Position numbers and translations under genes: made by a program | From: Actinopolyspora biskrensis | GTDB lineage: Bacteria > Actinomycetota > Actinomycetes > Mycobacteriales > Pseudonocardiaceae | Assembly: GCF_013408175.1 (NCBI RefSeq) | Contig: NZ_JACBYW010000009.1 | Coordinates: 62,001 to 126,000, forward strand | DNA: 64,000 nt | Direction of reading: 5' to 3' | Part shown: positions 1-11,737 of the stretch, piece by piece | How the letters are laid out: every line of letters starts with the position of its first letter | Numbering within the stretch: the first letter of the stretch is position 1 | Notes under the pieces: generated by a model | The model's database searches: none | Told to the model about the DNA's origin: nothing | Seen by the model: the letters and a program-made list of their open reading frames with translations, nothing else

Positions 1-25
1 GCTCCGCCACGTTGAGGGAACCGAC

Positions 26-2140
26 ATGGATCAGCAGGAGTCCGAGACGTTCGACGGCCCCGCCGAAGCCCCGGCGGTGCGGGCCGACGCGGCCAAGGTT
101 CTCGCCGCCGAGGACATGCGCGAGTACGCGATCTTCTCGCTCGACGCGAGCGGCCACGTGGCCAGCTGGAACGCCGGTGCGGCGCGGATGAAGGGGTACA
201 GCAGCGCGGAAGTCATCGGCAGGCACTTCTCCCTGTTCTACTCCGAGGAGGCGATCACCTCCGGATACCCGCAGTGGGAGCTGGAGCAGGCCGAGGCGCA
301 CGGCTTCTTCATCGACCGGGGCTGGCGGGTGCGCAAGGACGGCAGCCGGTTCTGGGCCCACGTGGTGATCACCGCCCAGCGGTCCCCCGCGGGCAAGCTG
401 GACGGGTTCATCAAGATCACCCGCGACGAGAGCGAGGCCGGAGCGCGTCAACAACGATCGATGCGCCGCTTCACCGACCTGTTCGAACTCGCCCCGGTCG
501 GGATCGCGCTGTTCGACCAGGCGGGCCACCTGCTCGACGCCAACGGCGCACTGGCGGAACTGCTCGGCTATCAGCTGCGGGACTTCTTCGAGATGGCCGA
601 ACACGACTTCCTGCACCCCAGCGACGAGGGCGGAGTGCTGTTCCCCAGCCCGAACAGCCCCGGAGGCGAGAACGTGGGCGGGCCGGTTCCGCACCGGGTG
701 CTGGCCCGCTCCGACGGCCAGCCGGTGCTGTGCCAACTGCGCAGCGCGGCCTCGGTGAGCGACGACGGGAGCCGCTCGTGGCTGCTGGTCTTCCACGACG
801 TGACCGCCCAGGTGAGCCACACCGAGGCCCTGCGCTACCAGGCCACCCACGACGCCACGACCGGGCTGCTCAACCGCAGGGGCTCCGAGGAGCTGCTGTC
901 CACGCTGCTCTCCCGGAACACGGCCGAGAAGGTCGCCGTGCTGTTCTGCGACCTGAACAACTTCAAACGCGTGAACGACTCGCTCGGGCACACGGCCGGC
1001 GACGAGCTGCTCGCGGAGGTGGCCGAGCACCTGACCAGCGAACTCCCGCCGGAGTGCACCCCGGCCCGCTTCTACGGGGACGAGTTCGTGGTCTTCTGCT
1101 CCGACGTCGACTCCTTCGGCGGCCTGGAGGACTTCACCCGCGAGGTGGGCGAGCTCTTCCGGATGGACGTGCGGCTGCACGGTCGAGTGGTGCACGTGTC
1201 GGCCTCGGTCGGCTCCACGGCGGTCGTGCACCCCGAGACGACCCTGACCGAGCTCATGCGGTCGGCCGAGGCCGCGATGTTCCAGGCCCGGATACGTGGC
1301 CAGGGCCAGACGAACATAGCCCTCGGCCGTGTAGTGCCCAGCCAGGCCGGAATCGACCAGCTCGCCATGGAGCAGCAGCTCCGGGAGGCGATCGACAACG
1401 ACCGGCTGGGGGTGCACTACCAGCCCATCCTCACCAACGACGGATCCGTGGCCCTGGCCGAGGCGCTGCTGCGGTGGAACCACCCCGAGCACGGACCGCT
1501 CACCCCGGACGTCGTGCTCACCGTCGCCGAACGCGGAGGGCTGCTGGCCGAGCTGGACCGCTGCGTGCTGCGCACCGCGCTGCGCGAATCCGCGGGCTGG
1601 CGGCGTCCCGACGGCCGCCAGGTGAGCGTCGCGGTGAACCTCGCCGGTCTGCGCCCCGGACAACCGGGCTTCGCCGAGGAGATCTCCGCGGCGATCGGCG
1701 ACGCCGGGACCTCACCCGAGAACCTGGTGCTGGAGATGGTCGAAACCGTCATCGCGGAGCTGGAGGCACAACCGCTCCAGGCCATGCGCGAACTCGTGGA
1801 CACCGGCGTGCGGTTCGCCATGGACGACTTCGGCAGCGGCTACTCCTCGCTGGCCAGGCTCCGGGACCTGCCCACCCAGATCATCAAACTCGACCGGAAG
1901 TTCGTCTCCGGGCTGGGCACCGAGATCACCGACCTGGGGATCGCTCGGGCCGTGACCGAGCTGACCCGGACCATGGGGCTCACCTGCATCGCCGAGGGCG
2001 TCGAGAACGCCACCCAGCACCACCTGCTCCGCGCGATCGGCGTCGACGCGTACCAGGGCTACCTGTTCTCCGCCCCGCTGCCCGCCGAGCGGTTCCGCGA
2101 GTACCTCGACACCAGCCCCACTCCGAACCCCGCGCTGTGA
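26..2140 (+). CDS. PAS-PAS-GGDEF-EAL cyclic-di-GMP turnover protein
   Basis: This 704-residue protein has two sensory PAS domains (about residues 30-135 and 145-262), a GGDEF domain (about 272-435) and an EAL domain (about 450-690). The diguanylate cyclase signature is degenerate: it reads YGDEF at 350-354 instead of GGDEF. The EAL phosphodiesterase set looks intact: EAL at 479-481, the Asn in VNLAG, DDFGSG at 600-605, KLD near 621 and the EGVE element near 657. From family knowledge it is probably a c-di-GMP phosphodiesterase, with cyclase activity uncertain. No membrane segment is seen, so it is likely cytosolic and PAS-controlled. A GAGGGA ribosome site precedes the ATG. It stands alone, convergent with the tRNA genes that follow. 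Confidence 0.93.
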   Translation: MDQQESETFDGPAEAPAVRADAAKVLAAEDMREYAIFSLDASGHVASWNAGAARMKGYSSAEVIGRHFSLFYSEEAITSGYPQWELEQAEAHGFFIDRGWRVRKDGSRFWAHVVITAQRSPAGKLDGFIKITRDESEAGARQQRSMRRFTDLFELAPVGIALFDQAGHLLDANGALAELLGYQLRDFFEMAEHDFLHPSDEGGVLFPSPNSPGGENVGGPVPHRVLARSDGQPVLCQLRSAASVSDDGSRSWLLVFHDVTAQVSHTEALRYQATHDATTGLLNRRGSEELLSTLLSRNTAEKVAVLFCDLNNFKRVNDSLGHTAGDELLAEVAEHLTSELPPECTPARFYGDEFVVFCSDVDSFGGLEDFTREVGELFRMDVRLHGRVVHVSASVGSTAVVHPETTLTELMRSAEAAMFQARIRGQGQTNIALGRVVPSQAGIDQLAMEQQLREAIDNDRLGVHYQPILTNDGSVALAEALLRWNHPEHGPLTPDVVLTVAERGGLLAELDRCVLRTALRESAGWRRPDGRQVSVAVNLAGLRPGQPGFAEEISAAIGDAGTSPENLVLEMVETVIAELEAQPLQAMRELVDTGVRFAMDDFGSGYSSLARLRDLPTQIIKLDRKFVSGLGTEITDLGIARAVTELTRTMGLTCIAEGVENATQHHLLRAIGVDAYQGYLFSAPLPAERFREYLDTSPTPNPAL

Positions 2141-2231
2141 GGACCGCGCGGAACGGCTGCGCGGGACTCGTCCCGGCACGTGAGGCGGTGCCTCGGAAAC
2201 ATCCGGAACGTGAAGTCCCACGAACGCGAAA

Positions 2232-2265
2232 AGGCCCGGCGGACGCTGTAGCGTCCACCGGGCCT
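2232..2265 (-). terminator. Rho-independent terminator of the tRNA-Ile/tRNA-Ala unit
   Basis: A 16-bp inverted repeat with one mismatch and a 2-nt loop (arms 2232-2247 and 2250-2265) is followed on the minus strand by TTTT. It lies 5 bp beyond the 3' end of tRNA-Ala and probably also stops readthrough from the GGDEF-EAL gene on the opposite strand. Confidence 0.85.
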
Positions 2266-2270
2266 CGATG

Positions 2271-2343
2271 TGGAGACGAGGGGAATCGAACCCCTAACCC
2301 CCGCCTTGCAAAAGCGGTGCTCTGCCGATTGAGCTACGTCCCC
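2271..2343 (-). tRNA. alaT: tRNA-Ala (anticodon TGC)
   Basis: A 73-nt cloverleaf is read on the minus strand. The acceptor stem GGGGACG pairs with CGTCTCC and includes the G3:U70 wobble that is the identity element of tRNA-Ala. The anticodon loop reads CTTTTGCAA, anticodon TGC. The T loop GTTCGATTC is standard and the discriminator is A. CCA is not encoded. It follows tRNA-Ile, as is usual downstream of gyrA in actinobacteria. Confidence 0.98.
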
Positions 2344-2454
2344 GTTCGCCACGTCGGACCCTCATCGGCCGACGTGCGAAAACGACGCCCGAATCGGTGA
2401 CCATCCGAAGGATCAGCTCCGAAGCAGGGGCGAACCATGGGCCGGTCCGGGCAC

Positions 2455-2571
2455 TCAGGCCTCGGCCGTGGCCTCGCGCCACAGGTCGGCCTCCGCCTTG
2501 GCCGCACTCTTGCGCCGAACGACGAACAGGACCGCACCTGCAACAGCAGCAAGGATGAGCAGCTTCTTCAC
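2455..2571 (-). CDS. DLW-39 family mini-protein
   Basis: A 38-residue protein that starts at GTG with GGAGG 8 bp upstream. It begins VKKLLILAAVAGAVLF, a single hydrophobic segment, followed by a basic RRK stretch and the sequence EADLWREATAEA. The DLW motif and the length of about 39 residues match the actinobacterial DLW-39 family, which characteristically sits between the gyrA/DUF3566 genes and the tRNAs. Its function is unknown; a small membrane-anchored protein with a charged cytosolic tail is inferred. It lies between tRNA-Ile and tRNA-Ala on the same strand, so it could be carried on their primary transcript. Confidence 0.88.
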   Translation of the reverse strand: MKKLLILAAVAGAVLFVVRRKSAAKAEADLWREATAEA

Positions 2572-2637
2572 TTCGGATGCCTCCTACTACGAACGTGTGC
2601 CGCCGCCGCGATACTCGCAGCGGCGGCACGTGCCACG

Positions 2638-2711
2638 TGGGCCTAGGAGGACTTGAACCTCCGACCTCTTCGTTATCAGCAAAGCGCTCTAACCGACTGA
2701 GCTATAGGCCC
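2638..2711 (-). tRNA. ileT: tRNA-Ile (anticodon GAT)
   Basis: A 74-nt cloverleaf on the minus strand. The acceptor stem GGGCCTA pairs with TAGGCCC, the anticodon loop CTGATAA gives anticodon GAT, the T loop is GTTCAAGTC, and the discriminator is A. CCA is not encoded. The Ile-Ala pair here is not part of an rRNA operon; no rRNA sequence is nearby. Confidence 0.98.
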
Positions 2712-2851
2712 TGCGTGCACTGCACACATTACACGTGCTCACGATCGCGTTCAAAGGGGGGTGCCCAGTGCGCGCCCCGGACCGCAGCGACAGCACACAA
2801 AGGGCGCTGAGCTGGGATTCCTCCACCGACGAACATCCGGGCACCCACCCG

Positions 2852-3703
2852 TCACTCGCGTTCGGACAGTGTCAGCTCGACTCCGCCCACGAAATCGGCC
2901 GCCACGTTGTAGATGAACCCGGCGACCGTGGCCAGCGCGGTGATCAGCACGATGTTCACCGCACCGATGATCATGGCCACGCCGAAGATCCTTCCGGGGC
3001 TGATCAAGGGTTCGGCCAACGAGTTCTCCGGCTGGGTCAGATCACTGAACGTGCCGTTGAGCTGCTCCCACACGCCCATGCCGCCGAGCACCCCGTAGAG
3101 CACCGCGACCGCGATCATCCACACGAAGAACAGGGTGACGCTCAGCACGAGAGCCAGCTTGAGCACCGACCACGGATCCACCCGGCGCACCTGGAGACTG
3201 GCGCGCCGTGGACCGCGGTTCGGCCTCCGGGAGCTGCTCCCCTGGGTGGACGTGCCCGAACCGCGCACGCCCCCCATCGCGGCGAACGAGACGCTCGAGC
3301 GCGCCGACTCCGCCGCCGAAGCACCCTCCTCCGGCTCGGAACTCCCCCGCAACGGATGCGGAATCTTGTGGGTTTCCTCGGAGTCCGACCCCGTCTCGGA
3401 GGCGGCGTCGGAAGGCTCGGCCGTCCCCCGCGTCGTGGTTTCCTGCCCGCTCTCGCCGCCCGGGGCAGCGGCCGAGCTCGACGAGCTCGTGACGCGCTGC
3501 CACGGCGGTGCGGGCTCGGAACCGTCGACCTCGCTGCCGGAGTCGCTGCGACCGCCCGCGTCCACGCCGCTGTCGGCAGTGTCCGTGGACATCCCCCCGG
3601 AAACCGAGGTTGCCGTCGCCTCCGCCGTAGTCGTGGTCGAGGTCGTGTCCTGCTCGCCAGTTGAACGAGACTCCGATTCCTGCGGCTTGTCCGAAGATGT
3701 CAC
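2852..3703 (-). CDS. DUF3566 membrane protein encoded downstream of gyrA
   Basis: A 283-residue protein starting at GTG with GAAGG 7 bp upstream. Residues 1 to about 165 are low-complexity and rich in Ser, Thr, Glu and Gly. The C-terminal third carries two hydrophobic helices (about 178-205 and 235-265), the DUF3566 arrangement. It lies 53 bp after gyrA in the same direction, the position held by Rv0007 in Mycobacterium tuberculosis, so it is probably cotranscribed with the gyrase genes. Its function is not established; homologues are inner-membrane proteins linked by synteny to replication and cell envelope. The end at ELTLSERE leaves a short charged tail. Confidence 0.88.
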   Translation of the reverse strand: MTSSDKPQESESRSTGEQDTTSTTTTAEATATSVSGGMSTDTADSGVDAGGRSDSGSEVDGSEPAPPWQRVTSSSSSAAAPGGESGQETTTRGTAEPSDAASETGSDSEETHKIPHPLRGSSEPEEGASAAESARSSVSFAAMGGVRGSGTSTQGSSSRRPNRGPRRASLQVRRVDPWSVLKLALVLSVTLFFVWMIAVAVLYGVLGGMGVWEQLNGTFSDLTQPENSLAEPLISPGRIFGVAMIIGAVNIVLITALATVAGFIYNVAADFVGGVELTLSERE

Positions 3704-3756
3704 GAGCGATCCTTCACTGATCGTCGGCTGTCTGCCACCCGGGCCTTCCGCGTGGC

Positions 3757-6252
3757 TTACTTCCGTTGCTCCGGCCCGGCGGCATCCGGATCGACGGCCT
3801 CGTCCGCGTTACGAGCGATGGCCACCAGCGAGTTGCCCTCACCGAGATCCATCAAGCGGACCCCCTTCGTCTGCCTGCCGGCTTTCCGCACCTCCTTGGC
3901 AGTGGTGCGAATAACCCCGCCCGTGGAGGTGATCGCGTAGAGCTCGTCGTCGAGTTCGGCGATGAGCGCTGCCACAAGCCTGCCACGTTTTCTGTCGTGC
4001 TGAATGGTCAACACACCCTTACCGCCGCGTCCCTGCACGGGGTACTCGTCGATCGGGGTGCGTTTGGCGTAGCCACCCTGGGTCGCGACCAGCACGTACC
4101 GGTTCTCGCGGACCACCCCCATGGCCAGCAGCTCGTCGCCGGAGTTGAACCGCATGCCGAGGACACCCGAGGTCGCCCGCCCCATGGGACGCAGCACCTC
4201 GTCGCTGGCGTTGAACCGGATGGACTGCCCCTCGGCCGAGACCAGCAGCAGGTCGTCCTCCGGCGAGCACAGCACCGCCCCGACCAGCTCGTCGCCGTCC
4301 TTGAGGTTGACCCCGATCAGGCCACCGGAGCGGTTGGAGTCGAAATCGGTGAGCTTGGACTTCTTGACCAGCCCCTTCTTGGTGGCCAGCACCAGGTACG
4401 GGGAGACCGTGTAGTCCTTGATCTGCATCACCTGGGCGATGTGCTCGTCCGGCTGGAAGGCGAGCAGGTTCGCCACGTGCTGACCGCGCGCGGTGCGGTT
4501 CGCCTCCGGCAGCTCGTAGGCCTTCGCACGGTAGACCCGCCCCTTGTTGGTGAAGAAGAGGATCCAGTCGTGCGTGGAGCAGACGAAGAAGTGCGAGACG
4601 ATGTCGTCCTGCTTCAACGCGGCGCCCTGCACGCCCTTGCCGCCGCGCTTCTGCGCCCGGTACAGGTCCGTGCGGGTGCGCTTGGCATAACCCGTACGAG
4701 TGATGGTCACCACCACGTCCTCATCGGCGATGAGGTCCTCCATGGAGACCTCGCCCTCGTACGGGACGATCCTGGTGCGCCGCTCCTTGCCGTGCTTGTC
4801 GACGATCTCCATCAGCTCGGCGCGGACGATCGCACGCTGCCGCTCCGGCTTGGCCAGGATGTCGTTGAGATCGGCGATCCTCGTCTCGATCTCGGCGAGC
4901 TCGTCGACGATCTTCTGCCGCTCCATGGCGGCCAGCTTGCGCAGCTGCATCTCCAGGATCGCCGTGGCCTGGTCCTCGTCGATCCCGAGCAGCTCGATCA
5001 GACCGGTGCGCGCCTCGTCCACGGTCGGCGAGCTCCGGATCAGGTTGATCACCTCGTCCAGCTGGTCCAGCGCCACGGCGAGCCCGCGCAGGATGTGCGC
5101 GCGCTGCTCGGCCTTGCGCAGCCGGTACTTCGTCCGCCGGACGATCACGTCGATCTGGTGCCGCACGTAGTGGCGGACCACCTGGTCCAGACGCAACGTA
5201 CGCGGCACGCCGTCGACCAGGGCGAGCATGTTCACGCCGAAGGTCGTCTGCAACTGGGTGTGCTTGTACAGGTTGTTGAGCACGACCTTCGGGATCGCGT
5301 CCCGCTTGAGCGTGATCACGATGCGCATGCCGCGGCGGTTGTTCGACTCGTCCGCGATATCGCTGATGCCCGAGAGCTTGCCGTCGCGGTGCATCGTGGC
5401 GATGTTCTCGATCAGGTTGTCCGGGTTCACCTGATAGGGAAGCTCGGTGACCACCAGGGCGGCACGCCCCTTGGCGTCCTCCTCGATGTCGACCACGGCA
5501 CGCATCCTGATCGAGCCGCGGCCGGTGCGGTAGGCCTCGGCGATCGCGTTGGTGCCCATGATCAGCCCGTCGGTGGGGAAATCGGGGCCCTTGATCCGCT
5601 CGATCAGCGCCTCGAGCAGCTCGTCGTCGGCGGCCTCCGGATTGTCCAGCGCCCAGACGACTCCGTCCGCGACCTCGCGCAGGTTGTGCGGCGGAATGTT
5701 GGTCGCCATCCCGACCGCGATACCGCCACCGCCGTTGACCAGCAGATTGGGGATGCGCGCGGGCAGCACGTCCGGTTCCTGCGTGCGGCCGTCGTAGTTG
5801 TCCGAGAACTCGACCGTGTCCTCTTCGATCTCGGACAGCATGCTCATCGCCAGCGGCGCCAGCCGGGACTCGGTGTAGCGCATGGCGGCGGCGGGATCGT
5901 TGCCGGGCGAACCGAAGTTGCCCTGGCCGTCGATGAGCACGTTGCGCATCGACCACGGCTGGGCCAGCCGGACCAGGGTGTCGTAGATCGCCGAGTCGCC
6001 GTGCGGGTGATAGTTACCCATCACGTCACCGACCACGCGCGAGCACTTCACGTAGGAGCGGTCGGGCCGGTGCCCCGAGTCGTACATGGAGTACAGCACC
6101 CGGCGGTGCACCGGTTTCAGGCCGTCGCGCACGTCCGGAAGCGCCCGGGCCACGATCACGCTCATGGCGTAGTCGATGTAGGAGTTCTGCATCTCCTGCT
6201 GGAGATCGACCGGCTCGACGCGGCCGCCCTCGGGGGGCAAGGTCTCGGTCAT
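3757..6252 (-). CDS. gyrA: DNA gyrase subunit A
   Basis: An 831-residue GyrA, normal length. It makes the DNA break and passage in the A2B2 gyrase, introducing negative supercoils. The active-site Tyr is Y126 in AAMRYTESR. The quinolone-determining region reads [13 protein letters not shown], with Ser87 and Asp91 at the positions equivalent to E. coli 83 and 87, which is the sensitive type by family knowledge. The GyrA-box QKRGGKG is near residue 535, so supercoiling activity is expected, and the six-bladed C-terminal DNA-wrapping domain follows. The ATG has GAAGG upstream. It follows gyrB with a 178-bp spacer. Confidence 0.99.
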   Translation of the reverse strand: MTETLPPEGGRVEPVDLQQEMQNSYIDYAMSVIVARALPDVRDGLKPVHRRVLYSMYDSGHRPDRSYVKCSRVVGDVMGNYHPHGDSAIYDTLVRLAQPWSMRNVLIDGQGNFGSPGNDPAAAMRYTESRLAPLAMSMLSEIEEDTVEFSDNYDGRTQEPDVLPARIPNLLVNGGGGIAVGMATNIPPHNLREVADGVVWALDNPEAADDELLEALIERIKGPDFPTDGLIMGTNAIAEAYRTGRGSIRMRAVVDIEEDAKGRAALVVTELPYQVNPDNLIENIATMHRDGKLSGISDIADESNNRRGMRIVITLKRDAIPKVVLNNLYKHTQLQTTFGVNMLALVDGVPRTLRLDQVVRHYVRHQIDVIVRRTKYRLRKAEQRAHILRGLAVALDQLDEVINLIRSSPTVDEARTGLIELLGIDEDQATAILEMQLRKLAAMERQKIVDELAEIETRIADLNDILAKPERQRAIVRAELMEIVDKHGKERRTRIVPYEGEVSMEDLIADEDVVVTITRTGYAKRTRTDLYRAQKRGGKGVQGAALKQDDIVSHFFVCSTHDWILFFTNKGRVYRAKAYELPEANRTARGQHVANLLAFQPDEHIAQVMQIKDYTVSPYLVLATKKGLVKKSKLTDFDSNRSGGLIGVNLKDGDELVGAVLCSPEDDLLLVSAEGQSIRFNASDEVLRPMGRATSGVLGMRFNSGDELLAMGVVRENRYVLVATQGGYAKRTPIDEYPVQGRGGKGVLTIQHDRKRGRLVAALIAELDDELYAITSTGGVIRTTAKEVRKAGRQTKGVRLMDLGEGNSLVAIARNADEAVDPDAAGPEQRK

Positions 6253-6430
6253 ACCCGTCCTTCTATTCAGTGGATTGGCTGTGGCGGCTCGCCCGGACGA
6301 TCCGGGATCGTTTCGAGCGGTCGCACGAGTTCGTCAGGCTTCGTTCGGAGCCGGAGCGGCGGCGGTGGCCCGGCGCCCGGGCCGAACGGGGGATCCCGCT
6401 CCGGAGCACGGGCCGGGCCCCGGGCGTCCA

Positions 6431-8746
<2,316 letters not shown>

Positions 8747-9430
8747 TCACCCGTAGGTGTCGCGCGGGCCTCTCCCCTGAACGTGTCGTGGACCATAACG
8801 CCAGCTCGGAGCCGCCGGTCCCTGCACCCTGATGCTGCGCACCAGCCGCTGCCCGAGTCCGTCGGAGATGCGTTGCACGATCTGACGCTGCAGCAGGCGC
8901 AACTGGGTGGCCCACGCCGTGGACTCGGCCTGCAGGGTCAGCACCCCTTCGCGCAGCTCCACGGGCTTGCTGTGCGCGGCTATCTCCTCCCCGACGAGCT
9001 CGGTCCACCTGCCGAAGAGGTGCCCCCCGGCCAGCCGGTCCGACCAGCCGCGGTCGCTGGCCAGCCGGGAAGCCAGGTTGCCGAAGGCCTGCGGATCACG
9101 CTGCTCGTCGTCCCCGGCGCCGGACCAACCGCGCCTCCGCCGGGAAGGAGCCTTCTTCCGACCGGCCTGGGGACGCCCGCTCCTGCCGGAACGCTCCCGT
9201 GCGGCGCGCAGCGCGGCACGGGCCAGGTCCTGCCCGCTCGTTCCGTCCTCGCGAGCGGAGTCCCCGCCCCGGTTCGCCCGCTCACCGGAAGCGTTCGCGG
9301 AGTCTCCGAACGCTTCCGAGGCCTGCGCGCGCGCCCCGCCGGAACCTGCCGTCGAAGCGTCCCCGCCGGAGGGTCCCTCCGCGGGACCACTCCCCCGGCC
9401 GGGTGTTCCTTCGGGGAATTCACTCGACAT
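8747..9430 (-). CDS. DUF721 / DciA-like protein
   Basis: A 227-residue protein. Residues 1 to about 120 are Gly, Ser and Arg-rich and look disordered. The DUF721 core follows (about 125-215), with [18 protein letters not shown] and [19 protein letters not shown] typical of the family. DciA, a DUF721 member, is the replicative-helicase loader or operator in many bacteria lacking DnaC, so a role in loading DnaB at oriC is inferred; this is family knowledge, not shown here. Its ATG overlaps the end of recF by 11 bp, implying translational coupling. The same gene pair order is found in Mycobacterium (Rv0004). Confidence 0.88.
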   Translation of the reverse strand: MSSEFPEGTPGRGSGPAEGPSGGDASTAGSGGARAQASEAFGDSANASGERANRGGDSAREDGTSGQDLARAALRAARERSGRSGRPQAGRKKAPSRRRRGWSGAGDDEQRDPQAFGNLASRLASDRGWSDRLAGGHLFGRWTELVGEEIAAHSKPVELREGVLTLQAESTAWATQLRLLQRQIVQRISDGLGQRLVRSIRVQGPAAPSWRYGPRHVQGRGPRDTYG

Positions 9431-10589
9431 GGCACACCTCCCCGTCGCGCACGTCGAAACGAACGCCGGAAAGCTCGACCGGCACGTCCTCGGGGACCGC
9501 GGCCGTGACCAGAACCTGCTCGGCCCCGGACACCGACCGCGCCAACCGCGCCCGGCGCCGGGAGTCGAGCTCGGCGAACACGTCGTCGAGGATCAGCACC
9601 GGCTCGGCACCATCCTCGGACAACAGGTGGTACGAAGCCAGGCGCAACGCCAGGGCGAACGACCACGACTCACCGTGACTGGCATAGCCCTTGGCCGGTG
9701 TCCGCCCCAGAACGAGTTCCAGGTCGTCACGATGCGGGCCGACCAGGCAGACACCGCGCTCCAGCTCCTGCTTGCGCAACCGCCGGAGCTGCTCGAGCAG
9801 CGCCGATTCGACAGCGGCCGGATCCACCCGCTCCCCCCCGGGAGTCCCGCCGTCCTCGGGAAGCTCCTCCACGCTGCTCCGGTAGACCAACCGCGCCGCA
9901 CTGGCGGAAGGCCCCTCCGCGGCACCGGGATCCCCGGTGGCCACCTCCGCGTAGGAACGCGTCACGTACGGGTCCAGATCGGCGACCAGGTCCAGCCTGC
10001 CCGCGAGCAGCTCGGCTCCGCACCTGGCCAGGTGCCCGTCCCAGACCTCGAGGGTGCGCAGGTCATCCGGTCCCGCACCCCGTCCGGCCGACTTCAGCAG
10101 GGCACCGCGCTGCCGAAGCACCTTCTCGTAGTCGGAACGCACCCCGGCGTAGCGCGGTGCCCTGGCGACCAGCAGCTCGTCGAGGAAGGCACGCCGCTGC
10201 GTCGGGTCGCCGCGCACCAGCGTCAGGTCCTCCGGGGCGAACAGAACCGTGCGCAGGACTCCGAGCGCGTCGCGGGGGCGGGTCGGCGAGCCGCGGTTGA
10301 TCCGCGCCCGGTTCGCCTTCCCCTGCGCTATCTCCAACTCGACCAGCAGCTCGCGGTCCTCGTTGACCACGGCCGCCCTGGCGACCGCGCGCTGCGCGCC
10401 GTGCCGAATCAGCGGCGCGTCCGTGGAAACCCGGTGGGAGCCGAGGTTGGCGATGTAGGCCAGCCCCTCCACGAGGTTCGTCTTGCCCTGACCGTTGGCC
10501 CCGACCAGGGCAGTGGCCCCCCGAAGCAGCGGCAGGTCCACTTGCTGCCAGGACCTGAAGTCGGTGAGCTGGAGATGACGTACGTACAC
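9420..10589 (-). CDS. recF: DNA repair ATPase RecF
   Basis: A 389-residue SMC-like ATPase that helps load RecA at ssDNA gaps in the RecFOR pathway. Walker A is GANGQGKTN starting at residue 30. The ABC signature region [15 protein letters not shown] and the Walker [12 protein letters not shown] lie in the C-terminal third. It starts at GTG ([13 protein letters not shown]), the usual RecF N-terminus. It overlaps the DUF721 gene by 11 bp and lies 165 bp after gnd. The dnaN-gnd-recF order is typical for high-GC actinobacteria. Confidence 0.98.
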   Translation of the reverse strand: MYVRHLQLTDFRSWQQVDLPLLRGATALVGANGQGKTNLVEGLAYIANLGSHRVSTDAPLIRHGAQRAVARAAVVNEDRELLVELEIAQGKANRARINRGSPTRPRDALGVLRTVLFAPEDLTLVRGDPTQRRAFLDELLVARAPRYAGVRSDYEKVLRQRGALLKSAGRGAGPDDLRTLEVWDGHLARCGAELLAGRLDLVADLDPYVTRSYAEVATGDPGAAEGPSASAARLVYRSSVEELPEDGGTPGGERVDPAAVESALLEQLRRLRKQELERGVCLVGPHRDDLELVLGRTPAKGYASHGESWSFALALRLASYHLLSEDGAEPVLILDDVFAELDSRRRARLARSVSGAEQVLVTAAVPEDVPVELSGVRFDVRDGEVCHVE

Positions 10590-10754
10590 GGCGGTCCTAT
10601 GGAGCTTTTCCGGGGCGGCTGGCGTAGGTGCTCGGTTGGCGGGGCCTCTCGCGGGCTATCGGCCCGACGACCGGGACGTTTCGGCGCAGGCCGCGCCGGA
10701 GGGAGCCCCGGCCCCAACCGTCAACTCGACCGGAAATTCGGAAACGGCCCCGGG

Positions 10755-11642
10755 TCAGTCGTCGTTGGATTTGACCGAGTGCCCGCCGAACTGGTTGCGC
10801 AGCGCGGCGACAGCCTTCATCGCGGGCGAGTCGTCCTGCCTGGAGGCGAACCGGGCGAACAGCGCGGCGGTGATGGCGGGGGTGGGGACGGCGTTGTTGA
10901 TGGATTCCTCCACGGTCCACCTGCCCTCGCCGGAATCGGTGACATACCCCTGCAGCTGCTCCAGCTCCGGGTCCTCCTCCATGGCCCGGACCAGCAGGTC
11001 GAGCAGCCAGGAACGCACCACGGTCCCGTGGCTCCACGCCTTGATCGTCCCCGCCACGTCGGTGACCACGTCCGAGGCGGCCAGCAGCTCGAAGCCTTCC
11101 GCGTAGGCCTGCATGAGCCCGTACTCGATGCCGTTGTGCACCATCTTGGCGTAGTGCCCCGCACCGACCGGGCCCGCGTGCGCGAATCCCCTGGACCGCT
11201 CGCCCTCCGGACGCAGGGTGTCGAACACGGGAAGCACCCGTTCGACGTCGGCGGCGTCCCCGCCCGCCATCAGGCCGTACCCGTTGCTCGCGCCCCAGAC
11301 CCCACCGGAAACGCCGACGTCGACGTAGGAGATCCCGTACTCGGCCAGCAGGGCGGAGTTCTCCTGGTCGTCGCTGTAGGGGGAGTTGCCGCCCTCGACG
11401 ACGAGGTCGCCGGACTCGAGCAGGCCGGACAGCTCCCGGATGGTGCTCTTGGTCGGCTCCCCGTGCGGAACCATCACCCACACGGTGCGCGGCGGCGTGA
11501 GCTTCTCCACCATCCCCGCTATCGAGGACACGTCGGTGACCTGCGGATCACGGTCGTAACCGACGACCTCGTGGCCCCCGGCGCGCAACCGCTCGCGCAT
11601 GTTGAAACCCATCTTGCCGAGGCCGACCAGACCCAGTTGCAC
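10755..11642 (-). CDS. gnd: 6-phosphogluconate dehydrogenase, short decarboxylating type
   Basis: A 295-residue enzyme that converts 6-phosphogluconate to ribulose 5-phosphate and CO2 in the pentose phosphate pathway. The nucleotide-binding motif GLVGLGKMG is at the N-terminus, followed by DVGVSGGVWGASNGYGLM and the catalytic GAGHYAKMVHNGIEYG block with its Lys. It is about 300 residues rather than 470, the short YqeC/GndA class. I chose the GTG at 11642 because GGGAG lies 6 bp upstream; the TTG one codon earlier has only 3 bp spacing. Its place between dnaN and recF is an actinobacterial habit, not a functional link. Confidence 0.96.
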   Translation of the reverse strand: MQLGLVGLGKMGFNMRERLRAGGHEVVGYDRDPQVTDVSSIAGMVEKLTPPRTVWVMVPHGEPTKSTIRELSGLLESGDLVVEGGNSPYSDDQENSALLAEYGISYVDVGVSGGVWGASNGYGLMAGGDAADVERVLPVFDTLRPEGERSRGFAHAGPVGAGHYAKMVHNGIEYGLMQAYAEGFELLAASDVVTDVAGTIKAWSHGTVVRSWLLDLLVRAMEEDPELEQLQGYVTDSGEGRWTVEESINNAVPTPAITAALFARFASRQDDSPAMKAVAALRNQFGGHSVKSNDD

Positions 11643-11737
11643 CAAGAACTCCCTTTCACACTCCGCTTTTCCCGGGAAGGCGCCGAACCGGGGTGCTCGC
11701 GGTCGTGCCGTGGCGCCCCGCGAGCACTCCCGACGCC

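Noticed and set aside
2271-2711. tRNA-Ile/tRNA-Ala pair as an rRNA operon spacer
   Set aside because: No 16S or 23S sequence flanks the pair; the location after gyrA is a known separate arrangement in actinobacteria.
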